From assembly GCF_012027635.1 (NCBI RefSeq), contig NZ_SNUS01000001.1, positions 992,001 through 1,056,000 on the forward strand: a DNA stretch of 64,000 bases, given 5' to 3'. Origin of the DNA: Thermococcus sp. 21S9. Its GTDB lineage: Archaea; Methanobacteriota_B; Thermococci; Thermococcales; Thermococcaceae. This document shows positions 50,398 to 59,439 of the stretch, piece after piece. Position 1 is the stretch's first letter; each line of letters opens with the position of its first letter. Under the pieces are notes generated by a model. That model was not told the origin of the DNA and ran no database searches. It saw nothing but the letters and a program-made list of their open reading frames with translations. The translations under genes were made by a program, and so were the position numbers.

Positions 50398-51402
50398 TTG
50401 AGATATGTAAAGCTACCCTCCGGAAACTTTGAGGACTTCTTCAATTCCCTCAAGGGGATAGGCCAAATCTACGGGCCGGTTAAAGAGGGGAAGACCCACC
50501 ACTTCCGAAGGGTCGAGGAAGCCGGCGAAATGGACCTGAAATACACCAGAACGATGCTCCCGCCCAAGAAGTTCTTCGTCAGGCCGAGGGAGAGGCTTTT
50601 CAGCCTCGAGGACGGCTGGTGGCGGAAGGATGGGGACGGAAAGCCCTTCGTGCTCTTTGGAGTTCATTCCTGCGACGTTCACGCCCTCAAAATCCTCGAC
50701 AGAGTCTACCTCTCCGAGCCGGTTGACCCCTACTACGCAGAAAGAAGGAAGAGCGCTTTCATCGTCGGCATAAGCTGTCTCCCCGACGAGCTGTGCTTCT
50801 GCAAAAGCCTTGGAACGCACTTCGCGATGGACGGCTTCGACCTTTTCCTCCACGAGCTTCCCGATGGATGGCTCGTCAGGATAGGGAGTGTGAGGGGACA
50901 CGAGGTGGTCTGGGAGAACGCGAGGCTATTCGACGAGGTGAGCGACGAGGACATAGCCAACTTCAAGGCCTTCGAGGAAAAGCGTGCGGAAGCCTTCAAG
51001 AGGGAGCTCCGCTCGGAGGGTCTGGCAGACACGCTCGATTTGGCCTACAACAGCCCGGTCTGGAAGGAGTACGCCGAGAAGTGCCTCGCCTGCGGGAACT
51101 GCAACCTCGTCTGTCCGACGTGCCGTTGCTACGAGGTCTGCGACCGCTGGGTCGATGCCTACAGGGCCGTTCGCGAGAGGCGCTACGATTCCTGCTTCAT
51201 GGAGAGCCACGGCCTCGTCGCGGGCGGTCATAACTTCAGGCCCACACGCTTGGACCGCTTCAGGCACCGCTACTACTGCAAGAGCTACTTCGACCCTTCA
51301 GCGGGCTTCAACTGCGTCGGCTGTGGCCGGTGCGACGAGTTCTGTCCAGCTGGTATAGAGCACGTTAAGGTTCTCGACGAGATAAGGGGGTCGTTGGAAT
51401 GA
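50398..51402 (+). CDS. hydB: Sulfhydrogenase subunit beta (Fe-S protein)
   Basis: 334-aa Fe-S subunit of the cytoplasmic NADP-linked NiFe sulfhydrogenase. TIMPPKKFF-like (MLPPKKFFVRPRERLF), FGVHSCDVHALKILD and the two cluster motifs CLACGNCNLVCPTCRCYE and CVGCGRCDEFCP are clear. The TTG at 50398, giving the start MRYVKLP as in Pyrococcus, is preferred; a GTG at 50389 is the alternative. First gene of the four-gene hydBGDA operon; its end overlaps hydG (ATGA). Confidence 0.92.
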   Translation: MRYVKLPSGNFEDFFNSLKGIGQIYGPVKEGKTHHFRRVEEAGEMDLKYTRTMLPPKKFFVRPRERLFSLEDGWWRKDGDGKPFVLFGVHSCDVHALKILDRVYLSEPVDPYYAERRKSAFIVGISCLPDELCFCKSLGTHFAMDGFDLFLHELPDGWLVRIGSVRGHEVVWENARLFDEVSDEDIANFKAFEEKRAEAFKRELRSEGLADTLDLAYNSPVWKEYAEKCLACGNCNLVCPTCRCYEVCDRWVDAYRAVRERRYDSCFMESHGLVAGGHNFRPTRLDRFRHRYYCKSYFDPSAGFNCVGCGRCDEFCPAGIEHVKVLDEIRGSLE

Positions 51403-52265
51403 ATCCCTACGAGAGCCATCCGGCGAGAATCCTTGAGGTTAAGGACCTGACCCCGAGGGAGAAGCTCTTTACACTCCGCTTCCTCGACGAGGAGCTCAAC
51501 GAGGAGTTCACCTTCAGGCCGGGACAGTTCGTCATAGTGGACGTTCCCGGCTTCGGCGAGTTCCCGATAAGCCTCTGCTCGTCCCCGACGAGGAGTCCAA
51601 TCCAGCTCTGCATAAGAAAGGCCGGCAGGATGACGAAGTTCATACACGGAATGAAGGAAGGCTCGGTCGTTGGAATCCGCGGGCCGTACGGCAACGGCTT
51701 CCCGATGGAGGACATGGAGGGCTCGAACCTAATCCTCGTGGCCGGCGGTCTTGGAATGGCGCCCCTGCGCTCGGTTCTCTGGTACGCCCTCGACACCGGC
51801 AAGTACGAGCACGTCTGGCTCTTCTACGGCACGAAGGCCTACGAGGACATACTCTTCCGCGACGAGATTCTCCACCTCCTCAAGCACGGGAGTGCGATGA
51901 ACTGCACCGTCAAGCTCGCCTACGAAATCGAGAGCCCCTCGTGCATCTACCTTGAGCAGGGCTTCTCCGACAGGGTCTGCCGTGGAGTGGTTACCGACCT
52001 CTTCAGGGGCGAGAACTTCGACGTCGAGAACTCCTACGCCCTAATCTGCGGTCCGCCAATCATGTACCGCTTCGTCATAAGGGAGCTCCTCAACAGGAAG
52101 CTCTCGCCGGGGAGAATCTACATGACCCTCGAGAGGCGCATGCGCTGTGGAGTCGGCAAGTGCGGTCACTGCGTCGTCGGAACGAGCGTCTCGATGAAGT
52201 ACATCTGCCAGGACGGTCCGGTTTTCACATACTGGGACGCCCTCTCGACGAGGGGGTTGATATGA
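51399..52265 (+). CDS. hydG: Sulfhydrogenase subunit gamma (FAD/NAD(P)H reductase)
   Basis: 288-aa flavoprotein subunit that exchanges electrons with NADP(H). FRPGQFVIVDVPGFGEFPIS is the FAD-binding part; GLGMAPLRSVLWYAL and YALICGPPIMYRF are the nucleotide-binding part, and a C-terminal [2Fe-2S] cluster is RRMRCGVGKCGHCVVG with a later CQD. This is the dihydroorotate dehydrogenase electron-transfer-like fold. It overlaps hydB and hydD by four bases at each end. Confidence 0.94.
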   Translation: MNPYESHPARILEVKDLTPREKLFTLRFLDEELNEEFTFRPGQFVIVDVPGFGEFPISLCSSPTRSPIQLCIRKAGRMTKFIHGMKEGSVVGIRGPYGNGFPMEDMEGSNLILVAGGLGMAPLRSVLWYALDTGKYEHVWLFYGTKAYEDILFRDEILHLLKHGSAMNCTVKLAYEIESPSCIYLEQGFSDRVCRGVVTDLFRGENFDVENSYALICGPPIMYRFVIRELLNRKLSPGRIYMTLERRMRCGVGKCGHCVVGTSVSMKYICQDGPVFTYWDALSTRGLI

Positions 52266-52990
52266 TGAAGCTCGGCGTGTTTGAGCTTACCGACTGCGGT
52301 GGTTGTGCTCTCAACTTCCTGTTCCTCTACGAGAGGCTTTTCGACGTTCTTGAGTTCTACGAGATAGAGGAGTTCCACATGGCGACCAGTCTCGAGGGGA
52401 AGCACTTCGACGTCGGCCTCGTTACTGGAACGGTCTCAAGCCACCGCGACCTTGAGGTTCTTAGAGAGGCCAGAAACCGCTCCGACTACCTCATAGCCCT
52501 CGGAACCTGCGCCACCCACGGTTGCCTTCAGGCGAGCGTCGAGCTTCCGCTCAAGGAGAAGCTGAAGGCCGTTTATGGCGACGAGGGAAACCCGATGAGG
52601 GCACTCGACCCCAAGCCCGTCGTCGAGTACGTTACCGTTGACCTCGCCATACCCGGCTGTCCCTACGATAAAAACGAGCTCTTCCAGGCGCTTATTGACA
52701 TAGCGAAGGGCATCGAGCCTGTAAGACCTGACTACCCAGTCTGCCTCGAGTGCAAGCTGAACGAGTACGAGTGCGTTCTAGTCAAGAAGGGCCTTCCCTG
52801 CCTCGGCCCGATAACGCTCGGAGGCTGCAACGCTGCCTGCCCGCGCTCCGGACTCGGCTGTATCGGCTGCCGCGGGCCCCTGCCCGGTGAGGTGAACCCG
52901 GCTGGAGAGTTCGAAGTTCTCAAGGGCCTCGGCTACGACGAGGAGTACATCATGAGGAAGTTCAAGACCTTCGCGAGGTGGGGGCCATGA
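52262..52990 (+). CDS. hydD: Sulfhydrogenase subunit delta (NiFe small subunit)
   Basis: 242-aa small subunit carrying the electron-transfer Fe-S clusters nearest to the NiFe site. ELTDCGGCALNFLF holds the proximal-cluster C-x2-C. ALGTCATHGCLQA, VDLAIPGCPYD and CLECKLNEYECVL with CLGPITLGGCNAACPRSGLG hold the others. A frame starting at 52160 is a shadow; the ATG at 52262 overlaps the hydG stop. A second ATG follows directly and is possible. Overlaps hydA by four bases. Confidence 0.94.
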   Translation: MMKLGVFELTDCGGCALNFLFLYERLFDVLEFYEIEEFHMATSLEGKHFDVGLVTGTVSSHRDLEVLREARNRSDYLIALGTCATHGCLQASVELPLKEKLKAVYGDEGNPMRALDPKPVVEYVTVDLAIPGCPYDKNELFQALIDIAKGIEPVRPDYPVCLECKLNEYECVLVKKGLPCLGPITLGGCNAACPRSGLGCIGCRGPLPGEVNPAGEFEVLKGLGYDEEYIMRKFKTFARWGP

Positions 52991-54231
52991 TAATCGAGAC
53001 GAGGGAGTTCACCCGCGTCGAGGGGAACGGGAAGGCCGAGATAGTCATCGAGGAAAACGAGGTCAAGGACGTCAGGGTCAAAATCGTCGAGGGGCCGAGG
53101 TTCTTTGAGCTTCTCACCCTCGGAAGGGACTTCTGGGATGTTCCCGACCTTGAAGCGAGGATATGCGCCATCTGCTACCTCTCCCACAGCGTCGCTTCCG
53201 TTTTAGCTATAGAGCGGGCCCTCGGCGTCGAGGTTCCGGAGAAGACGGAGCTCCTCAGGGAACTCGGCCTCATAGGGGAGCTCATCGAGAGCCACTCTCT
53301 TCACCTATACCTTCTCGTCGCGCCAGACCTCTTCGGCTACCCCGACGCGATACGGCTCGCGACGAAGCACGGCGAGCTCGTTAAGGAGGGCATAGCGCTC
53401 AAGGCCTTCGGGAACAGGATTAGGGACCTCATCGGCGGGAGGGAAATCCACGGCATAAACGTTAAACCCGGTGGCTTCGGAAGGTGGCCGGGGTGGGAAG
53501 AGCTTGAGGCGATAGAGCGGGAGGCGAAGGCACTCCTCACGGTGGCGAAGCGCGCGGTGAGGCTCTTCTCGGGAATTGGAGAGTACGGCGGAAAAGCGGA
53601 GCTGTTCGTCGCCACCGACGGCTACCTCACCGGCGACTCGCTCATCTCGAACGTCGAGCGGAACTTCCATTACTTCGAGCGCATCGAGGAGCGCCCCCTC
53701 GTCTACAGCTTCGCGAAGCAGAGCCTCTACAGCGGAAAGCCCTTCCTCGTCGGCTCGCTGGCGAGGCTCCTGCTCAAGGCTGAATCGCTGACCCCCACAG
53801 CTAAGAGACTCTTCGAGGAGAACCGGGAGAGGCTCGAAGCCGGATGGGTGAGCTACAACAACCTCGCCCAGGCGATAGAGCTGGTTTACGCCCTCGAACG
53901 GGCGGGGGAAATAGCGAAAACCCTTCTAGACAAAGGCTTTGAGCCCGAGAACGTTCCGGTCGAGGCCGGGGACGGGGAGGGGATAGGTTATGTAGAGGCC
54001 CCGAGGGGAGTCCTCGTGCACCACTACAGAATAGCCGGCGGAAAAATCGAGTACTCCAACATAATAACGCCCACGGCCTTCAACCACGCCATGATGGAGG
54101 GCGCCCTCCTGTGGGAAGCGAGAAACCTCTACGGAAACGCGCCGGAGGATGAGCTCCTCAGAAGGCTTGAGGAAACCGTCCGGGCCTTCGACCCCTGCAT
54201 CTCCTGCTCGGTGCACTTCGTCAGGGGATAA
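52987..54231 (+). CDS. hydA: Sulfhydrogenase subunit alpha (NiFe large subunit)
   Basis: 414-aa catalytic subunit that binds nickel and iron and reversibly reduces protons or sulfur compounds. The N-terminal ligand motif is ARICAICYLSH (C60, C63) and the C-terminal motif is DPCISCSVH (C404, C407, H410). Only four residues (FVRG) remain after H410; this short tail is likely removed by a maturation protease. The ATG at 52987 follows GAGGTGGGGGCC. Completes the hydBGDA operon. Confidence 0.95.
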   Translation: MIIETREFTRVEGNGKAEIVIEENEVKDVRVKIVEGPRFFELLTLGRDFWDVPDLEARICAICYLSHSVASVLAIERALGVEVPEKTELLRELGLIGELIESHSLHLYLLVAPDLFGYPDAIRLATKHGELVKEGIALKAFGNRIRDLIGGREIHGINVKPGGFGRWPGWEELEAIEREAKALLTVAKRAVRLFSGIGEYGGKAELFVATDGYLTGDSLISNVERNFHYFERIEERPLVYSFAKQSLYSGKPFLVGSLARLLLKAESLTPTAKRLFEENRERLEAGWVSYNNLAQAIELVYALERAGEIAKTLLDKGFEPENVPVEAGDGEGIGYVEAPRGVLVHHYRIAGGKIEYSNIITPTAFNHAMMEGALLWEARNLYGNAPEDELLRRLEETVRAFDPCISCSVHFVRG

Positions 54232-54269
54232 GCTTTTCTCCTTTCTTTCCCACTCTCCCCGGTGGGAGC

Positions 54270-54584
54270 ATGGGACTGTTCGACTTTCTGAGAAGGCCGA
54301 GGGAAGGTGAATCCGGAGAGTTCATAGCGTCGAGGAAACCGGTCGCGAAGTTCAGGGTGGAGCAGGTTCTCAACGTCCTCGGCAGGGAGACGCTGATTGG
54401 AACCGTTGAGGGGATAATCTACCCCGGCTACAAGGTCAAGGGAAGGAGCATCGCCCTAATCCGGGAAATCCAGAGGGAGCGAAAGAGGGTTGACTTCGCG
54501 GTTGACGGCGACAGGGTCGCGCTGATTCTTGAGGGGAAGACAAACGCTAAAAAAGGCGACGTCCTTGAGGTCTACCAGTCGTGA
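54270..54584 (+). CDS. Small EF-Tu domain-2-like beta-barrel protein
   Basis: 104-aa protein. Residues about 28-103 follow the pattern of translation-factor domain 2: VLGRETLIGTVEGIIYPGYK, VKGRSIALIREIQRERKRVD, FAVDGDRVALILEGKTNAKK, GDVLEVY. It has no GTPase domain. The first 25 residues are basic (DFLRRPREGESGEF). The ATG follows GGTGGGAGC. The role is unknown; it lies ten bases before the TatD-like gene and is probably co-transcribed with it. Confidence 0.65.
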   Translation: MGLFDFLRRPREGESGEFIASRKPVAKFRVEQVLNVLGRETLIGTVEGIIYPGYKVKGRSIALIREIQRERKRVDFAVDGDRVALILEGKTNAKKGDVLEVYQS

Positions 54585-54593
54585 GGTGGGAGC

Positions 54594-55439
54594 ATGATAA
54601 TCCTCGATAATCATTTCCACGTTGACCCCTTCAAGGGCCTCTTCCTCGAGGCGGTTAAGCAGTTCCACAGAGCGGGCGGAACGCATCTTATGGTGGTATA
54701 CAAGACGGCCCACGACTACGGCTTCCCGGGCCTCAAGGCTGAGGACTTCATAAAGGCCATGGACTTCCACGTCGAGCTGGTCGAGAGGATAAACCGCGAG
54801 ACGCCAGTCAAAGCCTTCGCTGTCGTCGGCGTCCACCCGGCGGAGTTCGTCTATCTGGCGGAGCAGAAAGGGCTTAGCTATGCCAAAAACGAGGTCATGA
54901 AGGCCATGGAGTACGCGCAAAAGCTATGCCTTGAGGGGAAAGCCGTGGCGATAGGCGAGATAGGAAGGCCCCACTACGAGGTGAGCGAGGAAGTCTGGAA
55001 CGCCAGCATAGAGCTTATGAAGTACGGCATGAGCCTCGCCAAAGATGCCGACTGCGCCGTTCAGCTCCACACCGAGAGCTTTGACGAGGCCAAGTTTAGG
55101 GAGCTCGGCGAGTACGTGAAGGAAGTTGGAATAAAGCCCTACAAAGTAGTCAAGCACTTCTCGCCACCTCTGGTGAAGGTTGCTGAAGAGGTCGGCGTCT
55201 TTCCGAGCATAATCGCGAGCAGGAAGAACATCGAGGAGGCAATAAAGCAGGGCAACCGCTTCATGATGGAGACGGACTACATAGACGACAAAAGACGGCC
55301 GGGGGCGGTTCTCGGCCCGAAGACGGTCCCGAGAAGAACGAAGGCCTTCCTCCAGAACGGCCTGTTTACGGAGGAGGACGTCTACAAAATCCACGTCGAG
55401 AACCCGGAGACGGTTTACGGGGTGGAGATGGAGGAGTAA
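54594..55439 (+). CDS. TatD-related metal-dependent hydrolase
   Basis: 281-aa TIM-barrel hydrolase. Metal ligands are visible as DNHFHVD (HxH near residue 7), VVGVHPAEF, AIGEIGRPHYE (Glu), AVQLHTES (His), KVVKHFSPP (His) and MMETDYIDD (Asp). The set matches archaeal TatD-like proteins, whose bacterial members are DNases or deacylases; the substrate here is unknown. The ATG follows GGTGGGAGC. Confidence 0.85.
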   Translation: MIILDNHFHVDPFKGLFLEAVKQFHRAGGTHLMVVYKTAHDYGFPGLKAEDFIKAMDFHVELVERINRETPVKAFAVVGVHPAEFVYLAEQKGLSYAKNEVMKAMEYAQKLCLEGKAVAIGEIGRPHYEVSEEVWNASIELMKYGMSLAKDADCAVQLHTESFDEAKFRELGEYVKEVGIKPYKVVKHFSPPLVKVAEEVGVFPSIIASRKNIEEAIKQGNRFMMETDYIDDKRRPGAVLGPKTVPRRTKAFLQNGLFTEEDVYKIHVENPETVYGVEMEE

Positions 55440-55490
55440 AGCTTAGGAGATGTCTGCAGGGCAGAATGTCACTGCTTTTTATCTACATTT

Positions 55491-55533
55491 TCAGATGAGA
55501 ATGTTGGTGTCAATCAAAAAATCCCTCTCCCAT
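55491..55533 (-). pseudogene. vapC: Remnant of VapC (PIN domain) toxin start
   Basis: The codons for FLIDTNILI, including the first catalytic Asp, match the start of VapC toxins. The usual VapC start pattern would need one G fewer in the run at 55524-55533 (ATGGGAGAGGG); this would separate the antitoxin and toxin frames. No PIN residues follow the TGA at 55491-55493. Confidence 0.5.
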
Positions 55534-55703
55534 TCCTCCCTCAGCTCCCCGAGGCTCTTCTCAAGGTCTTTCCTGTCCTTATAAATACCCCTGTATCTTG
55601 ATGGGTCAAAGAACTCGCTCTTAACTCTCTCCCAAAGTTCTGGCGGTATTATCACACCTTTAATCCGCCCATGCTCGTCGTAAATGTACTCGACACCTTC
55701 CAT
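55491..55703 (-). CDS. VapB-like antitoxin running into remnant of VapC
   Basis: 70-aa protein. The first 60 residues look like a short Thermococcales VapB antitoxin (GVEYIYDEHGRIKGVIIPPE, then LEKSLGELREEWERD). The last residues, FLIDTNILI, are the very beginning of a PIN-domain toxin in the same frame, followed at once by TGA. So antitoxin and toxin start are fused and the rest of the toxin is gone. The ATG follows GGTGGGAGA. The antitoxin part may still be active. Confidence 0.6.
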   Translation of the reverse strand: MEGVEYIYDEHGRIKGVIIPPELWERVKSEFFDPSRYRGIYKDRKDLEKSLGELREEWERDFLIDTNILI

Positions 55704-55749
55704 TCTCCCACCATCTTCACTAAGAACTGTGACCTATTTAACCCCTTCA

Positions 55750-57406
<1,657 letters not shown>

Positions 57407-57426
<20 letters not shown>

Positions 57427-58231
57427 GCTCGACCGCTATTTTCAGCGCCTCTTCCCTCTCAAACCCTTTCCTCACGAGGGCCTCGACGAGCTTCGCGAGT
57501 TTTTCGACGTTGCGCAGGTTCAGCCTGTTCTCGGGGAGGGAAATCAGGCTCACCGGAACGTTGAAGCCGAGCCTCGCAGAGAGTTCGACCGCAAACTCCT
57601 CCCTGCTAAGCGGGGGAATCCTCACGAAGGCCGAAAAATCGAGGTTCCGATACCTGCCCGCGTCCTTCGTCTCGACGATTATCGGCCCGTCCCGCTCCCC
57701 GTTCAGGAGCTCTGCAACGGTCTCAACGCCCGGCTCTCGAAGGATTAGCGCGTTTGCCGGAACGAGCTCGGACAAATCAACTCCCCTCAGGTTCTCGACG
57801 AGCGTATCGACGCCGAGCGAGAGAACTTCCCGCCAGCCAGGGGTTTTCTCCTCGCTTTTTTCCCTCTTTTCCGACGTTACCCTTTCGTAGAGGACCTCGC
57901 TGACGAGGGTTATCTGGTAGACCTCCTCGATGTCCTCGAGGGTCAGGATTCCGTTGGAGAGGAGCTTAAGGCCGAGCCTCGCGAGGGAAGAGCTGAGCTC
58001 CTCCTCGCTCCTCGTCGTTATGGCCTTCTTTCCGGAAACGTCTTCTAGACCACGGCTCACGAGCCGGTAATCCGTCGGAAAGAGCCCCTTGGCGTTGAAG
58101 AACTCCTCCAGCGTTTCCTTGGCTTTTTCCTCGCTGACGGCGTAGACCTTCACGAACTCAACGTTTCCAGCCCTATCAACGCCGATGAAGACCACCGCGT
58201 CCCTCCTCTCGGCCGGCGTCAGTATGTCCAT
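57407..58231 (-). CDS. Uncharacterised protein, possibly degenerate AAA-like
   Basis: 274-aa soluble protein. The N-terminal half is alpha/beta (RRDAVVFIGVDRAGNVEFVK, FFNAKGLFPTDYRLVSRGLE). In the C-terminal half, PIIVETKDAGRYRNLDFSAF, then VRIPPLSREEFAVELSARLG and LRNVEKLAKLVEALVRKGFE, resemble the sensor-1 to lid part of AAA+ ATPases. No Walker A or B motif is present, so if related it is inactive. The ATG follows GAGGTGAGCCG. It lies ten bases behind the phosphodiesterase gene. Confidence 0.55.
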
Positions 58232-58240
58232 CGGCTCACC

Positions 58241-58753
58241 TCATACGCTCATCGCGCCGAGAAGCTCGCCGGTCTCGATGTTGAAAATCTCCACAACCCT
58301 TTTCCTCGTGTCGAGTAAAGCAACGCTCTTGACGCCGGTTAAATAACCGCAGACCTCGCCGGGGTTGACGAGTATCGTCCTGCCCACTTCCCTAATCTCG
58401 TAGCGGTGGGTGTGGCCGACTATAACCACGTCGTAGAGCTTGCTGTAGGCCAAAGCCTTAACGAGAACCTCGTTCGTCCCGTGCGTCACCGCTATCTTCA
58501 TTCCATCCGCCTCGACCTCGATGAGCTCGTCCTCTATCCCTAACGCCTTCCTCAATCCACTCCTCTCGCCGTCGTTGTTGCCGAAGACGCCCCTCAGCGG
58601 GGCCTTGAGCTTTCCGAGCTCCCGTGCGACGAAGGGGGCGATGTAGTCACCCGCGTGGATTACGAGGTCAACGTTCCTCTCGTTGAAGAACTCGACTGCC
58701 TTCCTTATGGCCGGAAGGTTATCGTGGGTGTCGCTCATTATTCCAATCAGCAT
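58241..58753 (-). CDS. YfcE/MJ0936-type metallophosphodiesterase
   Basis: 170-aa calcineurin-like phosphodiesterase. All metal motifs are present: [10 protein letters not shown] (DxH), LVIHAGDYI (GD), GVFGNNDGE (GNND), AVTHGTN and [10 protein letters not shown] (GHTH), and NPGEVCG. Related enzymes hydrolyse bis-p-nitrophenyl phosphate and some cyclic nucleotides; the natural substrate is unknown. The ATG follows AAGGTGAGCC. Confidence 0.93.
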   Translation of the reverse strand: MLIGIMSDTHDNLPAIRKAVEFFNERNVDLVIHAGDYIAPFVARELGKLKAPLRGVFGNNDGERSGLRKALGIEDELIEVEADGMKIAVTHGTNEVLVKALAYSKLYDVVIVGHTHRYEIREVGRTILVNPGEVCGYLTGVKSVALLDTRKRVVEIFNIETGELLGAMSV

Positions 58754-58944
58754 TACGGCTCACCTTAATGGGACTGCTCGTTCAGGTTTAAAGGGTTATC
58801 GAGGCCAAAAGCGTCCTCCTGCTCATCTGTGCTCATGAATGCATTCGAGTGGAAATCGAACTGGCATAACTCCGCGCAACACCGTTCTAAGCTGTTCCGA
58901 CAAGGTTTATTAGCCGAAGACCTTAGGTCGTTCAAGGTGGTGGT
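58754..58944. other. Intergenic region with divergent promoters
   Basis: No gene seen. A TATA-like box for the phosphodiesterase (CCTTTAAACC on the minus strand, about 58784-58793) and one for gins23 (AAGGTTTATTAG, about 58900-58911) are the only recognisable elements. Confidence 0.45.
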
Positions 58945-59439
58945 ATGTTCACCGGCAGGGCGCTCATCGCTGTGAAGGTGTTAAAGCCCTTCTCGGACTG
59001 GAATCAGGGCGACATCGTCTTAATCGAGGACTGGAAGGCGAGGGAACTTTGGGAGGCCGGGGTAGTTGAGATTGTGGACGAGACCGACAAGGTAATCGGC
59101 GAGATAGACAAGGCCATAGCCGGGGAGCGTGAGAGTGAGCCGTTAACGGCACTCCCGGCCGGGCTCTATGAGAGGGCCGAGTTCTACCTGTATTACCTGG
59201 AAAACTACGTCAGGCTGAACCCGGGCGAGAGCGTCGAGACGATAAACGTCAAGCTGACTAAGCTTGCCAACCTCAAGAAGAAGCTCCGCGATTTGAAGAT
59301 GATACGCTTCAACAAAATCCTCAAAGCGGTCATGCTGAGGCCCAACAGCCTCGAACTGCTCTCGCGCCTCTCGCCGGAGGAAAGACGGCTCTACCTCCAG
59401 ATGTCCAAGATAAGGAACGAGTGGCTCGGTGATGCCTGA
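58945..59439 (+). CDS. gins23: GINS complex subunit Gins23
   Basis: 164-aa subunit of the replicative helicase accessory complex GINS, corresponding to eukaryotic Psf2/Psf3. The N-terminal small beta domain (VKVLKPFSDWNQGDIVLIED) precedes the helical domain (YERAEFYLYYLENYVRLNPG, then MIRFNKILKAVMLRPNSLEL), the domain order of the Gins23 class. It directly precedes mcm with a one-base overlap (TGATG), the arrangement known from Pyrococcus and Thermococcus. The ATG follows GGTGGTGGT. Confidence 0.9.
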   Translation: MFTGRALIAVKVLKPFSDWNQGDIVLIEDWKARELWEAGVVEIVDETDKVIGEIDKAIAGERESEPLTALPAGLYERAEFYLYYLENYVRLNPGESVETINVKLTKLANLKKKLRDLKMIRFNKILKAVMLRPNSLELLSRLSPEERRLYLQMSKIRNEWLGDA

